DNA of 64,000 nucleotides from Phenylobacterium sp. (GTDB lineage: Bacteria > Pseudomonadota > Alphaproteobacteria > Caulobacterales > Caulobacteraceae), in NCBI GenBank assembly GCA_020402585.1, contig JADBZH010000011.1, positions 62,001 to 126,000 of the forward strand, in the 5' to 3' direction. Numbering within the stretch: the first letter of the stretch is position 1; the number at the start of each line of letters is the position of its first letter. The notes beneath the pieces were generated by a model. The model ran no database searches. It saw only the letters and a list, made by a program, of their open reading frames with translations, and was not told the origin of the DNA. Shown piece after piece: positions 8,371 through 19,521 of this stretch. Both the position numbers and the translations under genes were made by a program.

Positions 8371-8976
8371 CTATAGCCCTGCTTTCGGCGTTCCGCCAAG
8401 GGCGGATGGCGCCTGCGCGGCCTTGGGCGCGGCATCCTGCGCCGGGAAGAAGGTGTACGAAAGGGTCACTTCCGACTTGCCCCGGGTGTCGAAGTCCTCT
8501 GCGAACTTCGGATCGACGAAGTAGACCACCGGAAACTCGATCGTCTTGCCCGCGGGGATGGTCTGGTTCGAGAAGCAGAAGCACTCAAGCTTCTGGAAAT
8601 AGGCGCCCGCGAGTTGGGGGGTGACATTGTAGACCGCGTGGCCGGTGACGGGCTGGTCGCTGTTGTTAGTGACCGTGAAGTAGGCGAGGCCGGTCTGGCC
8701 GATCCGGAGGGTCTGGGAAGTCTGCTGCGCCCGGAAGCTCCAGGGAAGTTCCCGGACATTGGCGTCGAAGCGAACGACCAGATTCCGTTCCAGAGTTGTC
8801 GCGGACGCCTGCTCGGCCCGCCGGGGCGTTCCGTCAAAGCCGGTCAGCTGGCAAAAGGCCCGGTAAAGGGGCACCGAAGCGTAGGCGGCGCCGATCATGG
8901 CCACGAAGCCCACAGCGCACCAGGCGGCCACCCGGGCGTTACGGCGGGAGACGTCAAAGGGGTCGATCGAGGACAT
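8371..8976 (-). CDS. ctaG: Cytochrome c oxidase assembly protein CtaG/Cox11
   Basis: The 201-residue copper chaperone inserts Cu_B into subunit I. It has a short cytoplasmic N-terminus, one membrane helix (AAWCAVGFVAMIGAAYASVPLY, so anchored with its domain in the periplasm) and the copper motif CFCF in LECFCFSNQTIPAG. VYFVDPKFAEDFDT is also conserved. The ATG at 8976 ([13 protein letters not shown]) is chosen because family members start near RRN; the frame is open further upstream but overlaps coxF. As chosen it overlaps the end of coxF by 23 bases, implying coupled translation. Confidence 0.95.
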   Translation of the reverse strand: MSSIDPFDVSRRNARVAAWCAVGFVAMIGAAYASVPLYRAFCQLTGFDGTPRRAEQASATTLERNLVVRFDANVRELPWSFRAQQTSQTLRIGQTGLAYFTVTNNSDQPVTGHAVYNVTPQLAGAYFQKLECFCFSNQTIPAGKTIEFPVVYFVDPKFAEDFDTRGKSEVTLSYTFFPAQDAAPKAAQAPSALGGTPKAGL

Positions 8977-9130
8977 TTCCACCCATCCTGAAAACTGTAA
9001 CGAGGTAGACAAGCACGACGAACCCGACCAGCCCCAGGGCGATGGCGAGGTTCCTTCCACGCCGGGCCCTTGCGGCGGCGGGGTTCTCGGGTGACGCCAG
9101 CGGCGTCGTTTCGGCGTCAGGCTCTGTCAT
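8954..9130 (-). CDS. coxF: CoxF-like small membrane protein of the oxidase cluster
   Basis: This 58-codon gene between ctaB and ctaG is easily missed. The product starts [10 protein letters not shown], has the basic stretch [10 protein letters not shown], a single transmembrane helix (about 28-47) and ends [13 protein letters not shown]. That layout, RRxRN followed by a helix and a terminal GxNVLxRP(L/I), matches the CoxF proteins encoded at the same place in Rhizobiales and relatives. Its ATG overlaps the ctaB stop as ATGA (9127-9130), and its 3' end overlaps ctaG by 23 bases, so it is translated within the operon. The function is not well established; an assembly or heme-transfer helper role is inferred from location. 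Confidence 0.85.
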   Translation of the reverse strand: MTEPDAETTPLASPENPAAARARRGRNLAIALGLVGFVVLVYLVTVFRMGGNVLDRPL

Positions 9131-10104
9131 ATCAGACCTCCTGGAAGTCCGGGGGCCGCGCTGCCGAGAAGGTGTTCCCCCAGGAGCGTGGCGAAGAGAA
9201 GAGTCAGGTAGAGGATGGAGTAGGCGAAGAGGTTGCGGGCGTCCCGCGCCGCAGCCTTCACGTCATATAGTCCGTCGGTCACCCGGGGATCTGCGGCGTC
9301 TCCGGCTCGGCCCGAACGGACTCGCCAGGCGAGCAGCAGGAAGACGGCCCCACCCAGGGCGGCGACCGCCAGGTAGGCGGCGCCTCCCAGTCCGGTGGCG
9401 GCTGGCGCCAGGCACACCGGAATGAGGAGCAGGCTATAGATCCAGATCTGACGCCGGGTGACGGCCGCGCCCGCCGTGACCGGCAGCATGGGCACCCCGG
9501 CGGCGGCGTAGTCCTCGCTGGTGTAAAGGGACAGGGCCCAGAAGTGGGGCGGCGTCCACATGAAGATGATGGCGCACAGGATCCAGGCGTCCAGCGGCGC
9601 CTGGCCGGCGGCGGCGGCCCAGCCGATCACTGGCGGGAGGGCGCCTGCAAGGCCGCCGATCACGATGTTCTGCGCCGTCCAGCGCTTCAGCCACATGGTG
9701 TAGACGACGGCGTAGAAGAAGATGGTGAAGGCCAGGAGGCCGGCGGCCAGCCAATTCAGGGCCAGACCCAGAAGCATGACGGAGAACAGGGAGAGGACGA
9801 TCCCGAGTGCAAGGGCGTCCGCGGGCTGGACCCGGCCTGCCGGGACCGGCCGGCCGCGGGTTCGGCGCATCCGGGCGTCGATATCGGCGTCGTACCACAT
9901 GTTCAGCGAGGCCGAGGCTCCGGCGCCCACTGCGATACAGAGGATCGCGATCGCCCCCATGACGGGGTGTATCGGCGCCTGGGCGCAGATCAGCCCGGTC
10001 GCCGCGGTGAAGACCACCAGGGACATGACCCGGGGCTTGAGCAGCTGGACAAAGTCCTGCCAGCGGGCGGGCGATGAGGCTTGAACGACGGCGGGCGGGG
10101 TCAT
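9127..10104 (-). CDS. ctaB: Protoheme IX farnesyltransferase (heme O synthase)
   Basis: The 325-residue UbiA-superfamily prenyltransferase converts protoheme IX and farnesyl diphosphate to heme O, the precursor of heme A for the aa3 oxidase. The first aspartate-rich motif is [23 protein letters not shown], and the second region lies around [18 protein letters not shown]. Around nine hydrophobic helices are apparent. It follows ctaD after a 103-base spacer that contains two hairpins, and overlaps coxF by 4 bases. Heme A synthase (ctaA) is not in the window. Confidence 0.96.
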   Translation of the reverse strand: MTPPAVVQASSPARWQDFVQLLKPRVMSLVVFTAATGLICAQAPIHPVMGAIAILCIAVGAGASASLNMWYDADIDARMRRTRGRPVPAGRVQPADALALGIVLSLFSVMLLGLALNWLAAGLLAFTIFFYAVVYTMWLKRWTAQNIVIGGLAGALPPVIGWAAAAGQAPLDAWILCAIIFMWTPPHFWALSLYTSEDYAAAGVPMLPVTAGAAVTRRQIWIYSLLLIPVCLAPAATGLGGAAYLAVAALGGAVFLLLAWRVRSGRAGDAADPRVTDGLYDVKAAARDARNLFAYSILYLTLLFATLLGEHLLGSAAPGLPGGLI

Positions 10105-10129
10105 CTGACCTGGTTACCTGACACGGAGA

Positions 10130-10202
10130 GGGGCGCGCACCGGATCAGACCGGCCCGCGCCCCCCATTTGGTTATTCAGTCCGGCCTGTTGAACCAGGCC
10201 GG
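10130..10202 (-). terminator. Two hairpins between ctaD and ctaB
   Basis: Reading leftward from the ctaD stop, a perfect 8-bp stem CCGGCCTG/CAGGCCGG (10181-10188 with 10195-10202, 6-base loop) begins 6 bases after the gene. A second stem, GGGGCGCG (10130-10137) with CGCGCCCC (10156-10163), follows around an 18-base loop. Neither is trailed by a T-run on the minus strand. They could be partial terminators or 3' mRNA stabilisers that raise ctaC-ctaD expression over the assembly genes. Confidence 0.5.
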
Positions 10203-10207
10203 CGCGA

Positions 10208-12830
<2,623 letters not shown>

Positions 12831-13059
12831 GTCCCCTCGGTCATTGCTTACGGGCGGGTTCGACCCGGGAGGGCGGCCCCGCCGACGTCTTCGTGGACCG
12901 CACCGCCGGATAGCCGAAAGCGGGTCCCTTGAGGGCGTCCATACGCGCTCGCGCCCCACTTGCCAAGCGCCCCGAACGCCTTTCGAAGCGCCTCCCACAG
13001 GGTGACGTAAGGGCCCGCAGGGCCTATCTGTCTTCCGACGTTCCAAGACGGAGTCCTTC

Positions 13060-14490
13060 ATGTCCCGCCCCCCCGAATCCGCCGCCCTCCTTGAGACCCA
13101 TGGCCTGGCCCCTGAAACCGCCAGGCGCGTGCTCGCCGAGGCGATCGGGGACGCCGACGACGGTGAGATTTTCCTGGAGCGGTCCCGCAGCGAGTCTTTC
13201 CTTTTCGACGATGGAAGGCTGAAATCCGCCGCCTTCGACACCTCCGACGGGTTCGGTCTGCGCGTCGTGGCGGGAGAGTCGGCAGGCTACGCGCACTCCA
13301 GCGAAGTCTCCGAGGCCGCCCTGAAACGCGCTGCAGGGTCCGCGGCCCTCGCCCGGCGCGGCTACTCCGGCACGGCGGATGAAGGGCCGCGCGCGACCAA
13401 CCTGCGCCTCTACGACGACGTCGACCCGACAGACTCCCCCGACTTTGAGGCCAAGGTCGCCCTGCTCCAGGAGATCGACGCCTGGTGCCGGGCCCGGGAT
13501 CCGCGGGTGGTGCAGGTGATGGCCTCGCTCGCCGGCGAACAGAGGACGGTGGAAATCCTCCGGGCGGACGGACGACTGATCCGCGATGTGCGCCCGCTGG
13601 CGCGAATCAACGTCCAGATCACCGTCGAGCGCGATGGACGCCGGGAGACCGGCTTCGCCGGCGCCGGCGGGCGGGCCGGCTTCGAGGCCTGGATCGCTCC
13701 GGACCGCTGGCGCGCACAGGCCGAGGAGGCCCTGCGCCAGGCCCTGGTCAATCTGGAGGCGGGCCCCTGCCCTGCGGGCGAGATGGATGTCGTCCTCGGC
13801 GCCGGCTGGAACGGGGTCCTGCTGCATGAAGCGGTCGGCCACGGACTGGAAGGTGATTTCAACCGGAAGGGCTCATCGGCCTTTGCCGGCAGGATCGGCG
13901 AACAGGTCGCCGCGCGGGGCGTCACCGTCTACGACGACGGCTCACTGCCCGGACGCCGTGGGTCCCTGACCGTGGACGACGAGGGCACGCCGACCAGCCG
14001 CACCGTCCTGATCGAGGACGGGATCCTGGTGGGCTACATGCACGACCGGATGAGCGCCCGTCTGATGGGCCTCACCGCGACGGGCAATGGCCGCAGGCAG
14101 TCCTATGCCCACATTCCCATGCCGCGGATGACCAACACCGCCATGGAAGGCGGAAGCACGCCGCGTGAGGAAATGATCGCCTCCACCAAGCGCGGCCTCT
14201 ACTGCGCCAACTTCGGCGGGGGCCAGGTGGACATCACCAATGGCAAGTTCGTCTTCCAGTGCACGGAGGCCTACCTGATCGAGGACGGCCGGATCACCCG
14301 GCCGGTGAAGGGCGCGACCCTCATCGGCGACGGTCCCACCGCCCTGACCCGGGTCACCATGATCGGCGACGACTTCGACTTCGACCCTGGCGTCGGGGTC
14401 TGCGGCAAGTCAGGCCAGTCGGTGCCGGTCGGCGTGGGCCAGCCCTCGCTGAAGATCACCGGCCTGACGGTAGGCGGCGCCGGGGGCTGA
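13060..14490 (+). CDS. tldD: Metalloprotease TldD
   Basis: The 476-residue TldD is the catalytic partner of the TldD/TldE (PmbA) heterodimeric metalloprotease, which trims peptides such as microcin B17 precursors and unfolded substrates in the cytosol. The metal motif HEAVGH is at 256-261, followed by GLEGDFNRKGSSAFAGRIGE. C-terminal GVGVCGKSGQSVPVGVGQPSL is also typical. ATG 13060 is preceded by ACGGAGTCCTTC, with a good ribosome binding site. Its likely partner pmbA is encoded 18 kb away in this window at 32427-33767. Confidence 0.96.
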   Translation: MSRPPESAALLETHGLAPETARRVLAEAIGDADDGEIFLERSRSESFLFDDGRLKSAAFDTSDGFGLRVVAGESAGYAHSSEVSEAALKRAAGSAALARRGYSGTADEGPRATNLRLYDDVDPTDSPDFEAKVALLQEIDAWCRARDPRVVQVMASLAGEQRTVEILRADGRLIRDVRPLARINVQITVERDGRRETGFAGAGGRAGFEAWIAPDRWRAQAEEALRQALVNLEAGPCPAGEMDVVLGAGWNGVLLHEAVGHGLEGDFNRKGSSAFAGRIGEQVAARGVTVYDDGSLPGRRGSLTVDDEGTPTSRTVLIEDGILVGYMHDRMSARLMGLTATGNGRRQSYAHIPMPRMTNTAMEGGSTPREEMIASTKRGLYCANFGGGQVDITNGKFVFQCTEAYLIEDGRITRPVKGATLIGDGPTALTRVTMIGDDFDFDPGVGVCGKSGQSVPVGVGQPSLKITGLTVGGAGG

Positions 14491-14519
14491 ACCCCGCCGA
14501 CCGCCGCCGGACGCCCGCT

Positions 14520-16406
14520 TCAGGAGGCCTGGGCCGGAGGCTCTGCCCGGACCGGCTTGTCCGCATGCGCCCAGGTGCGGACGACGAAGCTGATCGCGAT
14601 GAAGGCGACGCCACAGACCACCCCGCCCCATCCCAGGGTCCGGAACCCGCTGATCGCCGTATTGAGCGCAAGCTCCGGGTCCAGCACCTCCCCGCCCACG
14701 GACTCGGTAACCAGGAAGCCGGCGATCCAGCCGCCCACATACTGGGCGATCGATGAGGCGAGGAACCAGACCGCCATCATGAAGGAGACGACGCCGGGCA
14801 GGGTCAGCTTGGTGATCTCGGACAGGCCCACCGGAGAGAGGAAGAGCTCACCCAGGGTGTGGAGCAGGTAGAGCAGTCCCAGGAGAACCAGGGGCACGCG
14901 GAAGGCGCTGTCGTGGAGCCCCGCACCCCAGACCACGATCAGGAAACCCAGCCCCACCTGGATCAGTCCCAGGCCGAACTTCAGGGTCGGGTTCGGATCC
15001 TTCCCCCTCTGGCCCAACCAGGTCCAGAGGGCGGCAAGGAGCGGTGCGAAGATCAGGATGAAGCCGGCGTTGAACGATTGGGTCTGCGCCGCGCCCACCG
15101 AGGTGTCGATCCAGCTCCACCAGGCCGAGGGCTGGACCCCGGCGGCGGCGAGCTGCTCAGGCGTGCCATACGGAATGCCCAGGAATCGCCCGGCCTCCTG
15201 GGTCAGCGACAGGTCGACATTGGTCGAGGCGAAGAGGTTGAGGGACGAGCCGGCCTGCTCGAAAAGGGTGAAGAAGATGACGGACCCCAGGATCAGGATC
15301 ACGGCGAGCCCCATTCGCTGGCGCTCCACCCGGGTCTGGCAGACCCGCAGGATGATCCATGCCAGCGCCAGCAGCGAAAGCACGATCGCCGCGACAAGGG
15401 CGGCGCCCACGAGCCGACTGTTCTGGACGGTCAGGAAGACGACGCCGATGGCCAGGATGGACATGATGTAGGTCATCCACTCGCGGCTGATGAAGCCGGC
15501 GAAGGGCTCGCGAAGCATGCGCGGATTGGGGGGCTCACCCTTGCCTTCCAGCAACGGCTTGCCCAGGACGAAGACGATCCAGCCCAGGAACATGCCGACC
15601 CCGGCGAGCCCGAAGCCCGCCCACCAGCCGAAGTGCTGGCCAAGCAGGCCGCAGAGGATAGCGGCCCAGAAGGCCCCGAGATTGATGCCGTAATAGTAGA
15701 GGGTGAAGCCGGAATCCCGCCGAGGGTCACCCTGCGCATAGAGTTCGCCCACCACGGCCGAAATGTTCGGCTTGAGGAAGCCGACGCCGAGTATGATCAG
15801 CGAGACGGCGAAGTAGAACATGCTCGCCGAGCCATTGTTGATCAGGGTGCGGACCTCGTAGTCCCCCTCCGGAATGGACGTCGGGAGCCCGGAGGCGATC
15901 GGTGCTCCGGGGATCTCGATCCCGCCGCCCTCCCGGGCTCCGAACTCATACTTCTTGCCCTCGACCAGGATGAACGCCACCCGGTCGTCCATCCGGCCTT
16001 CTGAAACGATGGGGTAGACGTTGCCGCCGTAGATCAGGTCCTGCTGAGACGGTCGCCCCTCAAAACCCATCGAGATGTGGCCGGCCACGAGCAGCAGGGC
16101 GCCGAAGGCCACCGCCTTGCGGGCGCCCAGCCAGCGGTCCGCGATGAAGCCGCCCAGAAGAGGCAGAAGGTACACCAGGGCGGTGTAGGAGGCGTAGAGG
16201 GCGCTGGCCTCGCTCCTGTCGAACATAAGGTGTTGGGTCAGGTAGAAGATCAGAATGCCGCGCATGCCGTAGTAGGAAAAACGCTCCCACATCTCGGCGA
16301 AGAACAGGACAAGCAGTCCGCGGGGATGCTCACGCAGAAGCTGGCGGAGGACGGGTAAGCCGGTGGCCAGGGTGACGAGCAGACCAAGCAGAATGACGAT
16401 GTTCAT
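14520..16406 (-). CDS. POT family proton-coupled peptide transporter
   Basis: This 628-residue transporter imports di- and tripeptides with protons. The signature ExxERFxYY is EMWERFSYYGMRG (38-50). DRWLGARK (90-97) is the cytoplasmic loop 2-3 motif, and GVGFLKPNISAVVGELY follows helix IV. About 14 hydrophobic segments are present. Unusually, about 80 mostly polar residues (116-195) lie between helices III and IV, where most bacterial POTs have a short periplasmic loop. ATG 16406 (MNIVILLG) is chosen because helix I begins directly after it. It follows gshA at 104 bases on the same strand. Confidence 0.92.
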   Translation of the reverse strand: MNIVILLGLLVTLATGLPVLRQLLREHPRGLLVLFFAEMWERFSYYGMRGILIFYLTQHLMFDRSEASALYASYTALVYLLPLLGGFIADRWLGARKAVAFGALLLVAGHISMGFEGRPSQQDLIYGGNVYPIVSEGRMDDRVAFILVEGKKYEFGAREGGGIEIPGAPIASGLPTSIPEGDYEVRTLINNGSASMFYFAVSLIILGVGFLKPNISAVVGELYAQGDPRRDSGFTLYYYGINLGAFWAAILCGLLGQHFGWWAGFGLAGVGMFLGWIVFVLGKPLLEGKGEPPNPRMLREPFAGFISREWMTYIMSILAIGVVFLTVQNSRLVGAALVAAIVLSLLALAWIILRVCQTRVERQRMGLAVILILGSVIFFTLFEQAGSSLNLFASTNVDLSLTQEAGRFLGIPYGTPEQLAAAGVQPSAWWSWIDTSVGAAQTQSFNAGFILIFAPLLAALWTWLGQRGKDPNPTLKFGLGLIQVGLGFLIVVWGAGLHDSAFRVPLVLLGLLYLLHTLGELFLSPVGLSEITKLTLPGVVSFMMAVWFLASSIAQYVGGWIAGFLVTESVGGEVLDPELALNTAISGFRTLGWGGVVCGVAFIAISFVVRTWAHADKPVRAEPPAQAS

Positions 16407-16510
16407 CTCAGGGGATTCCGTCGCGGGGCGGGCGCAACGCACCCGCGGAGAGTCTGAGAGCCAACCAGATCATGCGCCGCCGGTTCAGGCAAGCAAGCGG
16501 GCGGAAGGGC

Positions 16511-17869
16511 TCAGAAAGCCAGTTCCCGCCAGACGGGATCGACCCGGCCGCCCCAGACGCCATGGAAACGGTCCAGCAGCCGGTCGGCGCGGGTCAGGCC
16601 GCTCTCGGCGATCTCGACCAGGGGCTCCAGATAGCGGCTCTCGTCAGAACCCGAAGCGTCGAGGCGCGCTCTCCGGCGGAGGCCGCCGGCGGCGATCGAC
16701 ACCAGGTCCCGGGCCACGTCCTGAACGGTCCGGGAGCCGATCCTCGCCTTCAGGCCCAGGCGGGTGACATCCGCCCGCAGGCGCTCGTGCGACTCCAGCG
16801 GCCAGTCGCGGCAGAGGTCCCAGGCGGCCGCCAGGGCGGCGGAGTCGTAAAGCAGGCCGGTCCAGAGCGACGGCAGGGCGTCCAGCATGGGCTGCGGACC
16901 GGCGTCCGCCCCGCGCATTTCCAGGTATTGCTTGAGCCGGACCTCCGGGAAGGCGGTCGTGGCGTGATCGGCGAAATCCTTCAGGTTCGGCCGGTCGCCA
17001 GGAAGATCATCGAACCCCTGGGTCATGAACTGCCGGAAGGAACGCCCTGAGAGATCCACATAGGCGCCATTCCGCTTGGCGAAATACATCGGAACATCAA
17101 GGAGATAGTTCGCATAGGCCTCGTAGCCGAAGCCCTTGTCGAAGACAAAGCCCAGCATGCCGGTCCGGTCGGGATCCGTGTCGGTCCAGACATTGGCCCG
17201 CGCGGTGAGGAAGCCCGAGGGGCGCCCTTCCACAAACGGCGAGTTCGCGAAGAGGGCGGTCACCACCGGCTGCAGGGCCAGGCTGGTGCGGAACTTCAGC
17301 CGCATGTCGTCTTCGTCGGCGAAGTCGAGATTGGCCTGCACCGTGCAGGTCCGAAACATCATGTCCAGGCCCAGTCCGCCGACCTTGGGCATGTAGGCGC
17401 GCATGATCCGGTACCGCCCCTTGGGCATGACGGGAACCTGCTCGCGCGTCCACTCCGGGGTGAAGCCTAGCCCCAGGAACCCCAGGCCGAGACGTTCGCC
17501 CACGGCGCGGACCTCATCGAGGTGGCCCGCCGTCTCCGCAGCGATCTCGTGCATGTCAGCGAGGGGCGCGCCGGACAGCTCGAACTGCCCGCCGGGCTCC
17601 AGGCTCACATTGGCCCTGCCACGCTCCAGGCCGATGAGGGTTTCCCCCTCGAAGACCCCCGTCCAGCCGTAGGCCTTCAGGCCCTCCATGAGGGCCAGGA
17701 TGCCTGCCTCGCCCAAATAGGGGACAGGGGTGTGATCCGCCGTCCGGAAGACGAACTTCTCGTGCTCAGCACCCACACGCCAATCGGCAGGGGGCGTCTC
17801 GCCCGCCTGCAGCCAATTGACGATGTCTGAGAAATCCAGCGGTCGATCGTCGACCTTGGAGTCGGCCAT
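16511..17869 (-). CDS. gshA: Glutamate-cysteine ligase (plant/alphaproteobacterial type)
   Basis: The 452-residue enzyme joins glutamate and cysteine, the first step of glutathione synthesis. It belongs to the GCS2-like group shared by plants and alphaproteobacteria rather than the E. coli type. VGAEHEKFVF near residue 32 is the glutamate-binding start, and RYRIMRAYMPKVGGLGLDMMFRTCTVQANLDF contains conserved substrate-site residues. GRSFRQFMTQGF and MRGADAG are also conserved. Upstream on the minus strand, TTGCGC and TAAAGA near 17934-17965 are a possible promoter. The gene follows rsmE by 111 bases. Confidence 0.95.
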   Translation of the reverse strand: MADSKVDDRPLDFSDIVNWLQAGETPPADWRVGAEHEKFVFRTADHTPVPYLGEAGILALMEGLKAYGWTGVFEGETLIGLERGRANVSLEPGGQFELSGAPLADMHEIAAETAGHLDEVRAVGERLGLGFLGLGFTPEWTREQVPVMPKGRYRIMRAYMPKVGGLGLDMMFRTCTVQANLDFADEDDMRLKFRTSLALQPVVTALFANSPFVEGRPSGFLTARANVWTDTDPDRTGMLGFVFDKGFGYEAYANYLLDVPMYFAKRNGAYVDLSGRSFRQFMTQGFDDLPGDRPNLKDFADHATTAFPEVRLKQYLEMRGADAGPQPMLDALPSLWTGLLYDSAALAAAWDLCRDWPLESHERLRADVTRLGLKARIGSRTVQDVARDLVSIAAGGLRRRARLDASGSDESRYLEPLVEIAESGLTRADRLLDRFHGVWGGRVDPVWRELAF

Positions 17870-17980
17870 GCCCCTCTACCCGTAGGTTCCCTTCCCGGTC
17901 CCGCACTCCTGCGGGGCGCGATCTTTACGCCGTTAAGTCGGTTTCGCGCAAATCAGGATTTCTCGCGTGTGCTCAGGAAA

Positions 17981-18703
17981 TCAGGTCCGCCAGTCCCCAA
18001 GCACCGCCTGGACCAGGGTCAGGGCGGACAGGGCCGCCGTGTCCGCCCTCAGGATGCGGGGTCCAAGCGACACGACGATGACGCCGTTCCGCGATCGCAA
18101 GCCGGCCCTCTCGGAGGCCGAGAAGCCGCCCTCCGGACCAATGAGAACGGCGAGGTGTCCAGCGGCCTGACCGCCAAGAATCTCCAGTAGGGGCGGCGCG
18201 TCACCGGCCTCGTCGCAAAAGATCAGACGACCTCGGCCCGGTTGGGCGTCCAGCACACGGACGAGGGGCTCCGGCGCCAGAATTCTCGGAACATCCAGCC
18301 GCCCCGTCTGCTCGGCGGCCTCCGTGGCGATGGCCTCCAGTCGGTCAATCCGCGTGTGGTCCGCATTGGTCCTTTCGGTCGTGACCAGCCGGATCTCACT
18401 GACCCCCAGTTCAACGGACTTGGCGATCACGGTCTCCAGCGGCGTCCGCTTCACCAGCGCCATGACGAGGACAATCCCGCTGGGCGGAGGCTGGACTCGG
18501 GTCTGGTCCACCACCTCAAGCGTCGTCGCCCGCTTGCCCGCAGCGACGATCCGCGCGCCCCATTCCCCGTCGCGCCCGTTGAAGACGAGGACCTCGTCCC
18601 CCGGCCCGCGCCGCATGACCTGGACCAGGTAGCGGGCCTGGGCGTCCGGGAGGGCGATCTCCCGGCCCTCGGCGAGGTCGACGTCGACGTAGAGGCGGAT
18701 CAT
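17981..18703 (-). CDS. rsmE: 16S rRNA (uracil-1498 N3)-methyltransferase RsmE
   Basis: The 240-residue SPOUT methyltransferase methylates U1498 of 16S rRNA in the assembled 30S subunit. The N-terminal PUA-like part includes DAQARYLVQVMRRGPGDEV. The C-terminal knot holds the SAM site with VLIGPEGGFSASE and LGPRILRADTAALSAL, both diagnostic. RsmE is commonly placed just upstream of gshA in alphaproteobacteria, as here. It is divergent from ppk2 across 44 bases. Confidence 0.96.
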   Translation of the reverse strand: MIRLYVDVDLAEGREIALPDAQARYLVQVMRRGPGDEVLVFNGRDGEWGARIVAAGKRATTLEVVDQTRVQPPPSGIVLVMALVKRTPLETVIAKSVELGVSEIRLVTTERTNADHTRIDRLEAIATEAAEQTGRLDVPRILAPEPLVRVLDAQPGRGRLIFCDEAGDAPPLLEILGGQAAGHLAVLIGPEGGFSASERAGLRSRNGVIVVSLGPRILRADTAALSALTLVQAVLGDWRT

Positions 18704-18747
18704 GCTTCCTCCTAGACCCGAAGCCGCCCCCCGCCTAGATTCCGCGG

Positions 18748-19521
18748 ATGAGTGAAGAGACCCCGACCGGCGCCGCCTATGAACAGGACCTCCAGCGGCT
18801 GCAACTGGCCCTGGTCCGCTACCAGCAACACGCCATCGCCGAGGGCGACAAGGTCCTCATCATCTTCGAGGGACGCGACGCGGCGGGCAAGGACGGCTCG
18901 ATCCAGAGGATCACCGAGCACCTGTCGACCCGGGCGACCCGGGTCATCGCCCCGCCCAAGCCCTCTGACCGGGAGCGTAGCCAGTGGTTCTTCCAGCGCT
19001 ATGTCCAGTGGCTCCCGGCCGCCGGCGAGACCGTGATCTTCAACCGGTCCTGGTACAACCGGGGCGGGGTCGAGCCGGTCATGGGCTTCTGCACGGAGGA
19101 CGAGCACGAGCACTTCCTCCGCGAGGTTCCAGCCTTCGAGGGCATGCTGGTCGACAGCGGCGTGAGGCTCGTCAAGCTGTGGCTGGACGTCAGCCGGAAG
19201 GAACAGAAGAAGCGCCTTGAGGAACGCCGCACCGACCCCCTGAAAGTCCTGAAGTCCAGCCCCCTGGACGAGGCTGCGCAATCCCGCTTCGACGACTACA
19301 CCGCCGCCCGGGACGGCATGCTCCGGCGCACCCACTCAGACGAGGCGCCCTGGACCTGCGTCCGGTCGGACCAGAAGAAGCCGGCGCGCCTGGCCATCCT
19401 GCGCCACCTGGTCCGCACCCTGGCGCCGCAGGCGATCGCCAGCGAGGTCGAGGCTCCCGACCCCGCCGTCCTCTTCACCTTCGAACTGGGCGCCCTTTCG
19501 GACGGCCGATTGGCCCGGTGA
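18748..19521 (+). CDS. ppk2: Polyphosphate kinase 2 (PPK2)
   Basis: The 257-residue PPK2 transfers phosphate between polyphosphate and nucleotides. It has the Walker A-like GRDAAGKDGS near residue 44, then APPKPSDRERSQWFFQRYV, the Walker B/lid region FNRSWYNRGGVEPVMGFC, and KLWLDVSRKEQKKRLEER. Length and single-domain architecture suggest class I (NDP phosphorylating), but the class cannot be fixed from sequence alone. It ends in a GTGA overlap with the downstream glycosylase gene, so the two are translated together. Confidence 0.93.
   Translation: MSEETPTGAAYEQDLQRLQLALVRYQQHAIAEGDKVLIIFEGRDAAGKDGSIQRITEHLSTRATRVIAPPKPSDRERSQWFFQRYVQWLPAAGETVIFNRSWYNRGGVEPVMGFCTEDEHEHFLREVPAFEGMLVDSGVRLVKLWLDVSRKEQKKRLEERRTDPLKVLKSSPLDEAAQSRFDDYTAARDGMLRRTHSDEAPWTCVRSDQKKPARLAILRHLVRTLAPQAIASEVEAPDPAVLFTFELGALSDGRLAR

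Noticed and set aside
12850-12875. A tRNA T-arm-like GGGTTCGACCC
   Set aside because: No acceptor, D or anticodon stems can be built around it; it is an isolated GC-rich palindrome between ctaC and tldD.
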